In this document: positions 63,474-64,000 of the stretch, one piece after another
How positions within the stretch are numbered: position 1 is the first letter of the stretch
How the letters are laid out: every line of letters starts with the position of its first letter
Assembly (NCBI RefSeq): GCF_007677725.1
Contig: NZ_VEDF01000002.1
Coordinates: 1 to 64,000, forward strand
Direction: 5' to 3'
DNA from: Pseudomonas sp. URMO17WK12:I11
GTDB taxonomy: Bacteria > Pseudomonadota > Gammaproteobacteria > Pseudomonadales > Pseudomonadaceae
DNA length: 64,000 nucleotides
Translations under genes and position numbers: made by a program
The notes under the pieces: generated by a model
The model's database searches: none
What the model was told of the DNA's origin: nothing
What the model saw: the letters and a program-made list of their open reading frames with translations, nothing else

Positions 63474-64000
63474 GTGAGCGACGCATTGCCGATGTCCCCT
63501 GCCGAGTTCGAGCAGGCCCTGCGCGCCAAAGGCGCCTTTTATCACATTCATCATCCGTATCATGTGGCGATGTACGAGGGGCGTGCGACCCGCGAGCAGA
63601 TCCAGGGTTGGGTCGCCAATCGCTTCTACTATCAGGTCAACATCCCGCTCAAGGATGCCGCGATTCTCGCCAACTGCCCGGACCGTGAAGTGCGCCGGGA
63701 GTGGATTCAACGCCTGCTCGACCACGACGGCGCGCCGGGTGAAGATGGCGGCATCGAAGCCTGGTTGCGCCTCGGCCAGGCAGTGGGCCTCGAGCCCGAG
63801 CAGCTGCGCTCGCAAGAACTGGTATTGCCAGGCGTGCGCTTTGCCGTGGACGCCTATGTCAACTTCGCCCGTCGCGCCAATTGGCAGGAAGCGGCCAGCA
63901 GCTCGCTGACCGAGCTGTTCGCGCCGCAGATCCACCAGTCGCGCCTGGACAGCTGGCCGCAACACTATCCGTGGATCGACCCTGCCGGCTACGAGTACTT
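63474..64000 (+). CDS. pqqC: Pyrroloquinoline-quinone synthase PqqC (cut by window edge)
   Basis: The first 175 codons of the final oxidase of PQQ synthesis, from a GTG start at 63474 after AAGGAGG. Family features visible are [30 protein letters not shown] and [13 protein letters not shown]. PqqC is usually about 250 residues, so roughly 75 are missing to the right. Confidence 0.95.
   Translation, partial: MSDALPMSPAEFEQALRAKGAFYHIHHPYHVAMYEGRATREQIQGWVANRFYYQVNIPLKDAAILANCPDREVRREWIQRLLDHDGAPGEDGGIEAWLRLGQAVGLEPEQLRSQELVLPGVRFAVDAYVNFARRANWQEAASSSLTELFAPQIHQSRLDSWPQHYPWIDPAGYEY

Overview
The window reads as chromosomal backbone of a fluorescent Pseudomonas, most likely of the P. putida group. 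The signs are Vfr, EstP, AmgK-MurU, DavB-DavA, the split trpE / trpGDC arrangement, the lptD-surA-pdxA-ksgA-apaG-apaH cluster, the rpsU-dnaG-rpoD operon and a pqqF-pqqA-pqqB-pqqC order. The DNA is uniformly GC-rich. I saw no insertion sequence, phage, CRISPR array or resistance island. Almost all of it is coding, and the many long open frames antisense to real genes are GC-bias shadows.

Layout. 1-218: an rRNA-type promoter and leader pointing out of the left edge, then a terminator. 219-5724: tyrS, an M23 peptidase, anmK, erpA, argC. 5867-11584: hemJ, a nitronate monooxygenase-like gene, an atypical SDR, a HIT protein, coq7, a membrane protein, an OsmC-like gene and vfr. 11581-20225: a lipoate-ligase-like gene, trpC-trpD-trpG with a Trp-rich leader, estP, trpE with a second Trp-rich leader, gph, rpe. 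20319-27830: a polyamine-type ABC transporter and a two-component system. 27925-31389: a DUF3530 protein, djlA, murU, amgK. 31521-39196: lptD-surA-pdxA-ksgA, then apaG-apaH-glpE. 39480-44399: the prkA-yeaH-spoVR stress operon. 44454-48100: cca, folK, folB, plsY, tsaD. 48305-52702: rpsU, dnaG, rpoD. 52822-59899: a large GGDEF-EAL sensor, a CAU tRNA, an Lrp-type regulator, davB and davA (lysine to 5-aminovalerate). 59959-64000: pqqF, pqqA, pqqB and the start of pqqC, which is cut by the window edge.

How the genes work together. Peptidoglycan recycling is served by AnmK, AmgK and MurU. Outer-membrane assembly is served by LptD and SurA. Macromolecular synthesis is served by S21, primase and sigma-70, next to TsaD, Cca, KsgA and TyrS. 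Tryptophan synthesis is split into two transcription units that both appear to be controlled by attenuation.

The most interesting points are regulatory. The Trp-rich leader upstream of trpE is the in-frame C-terminal tail of Gph, and a diverged copy of that tail forms the leader of trpGDC. A 15-bp hairpin ends on the ribosome binding site of cca. A perfect 10-bp palindrome lies before the sensor kinase gene. The CAU tRNA looks like isoleucine tRNA2, with its -10 element overlapping the stop codon of the upstream gene. No wholly new multi-gene system was found.
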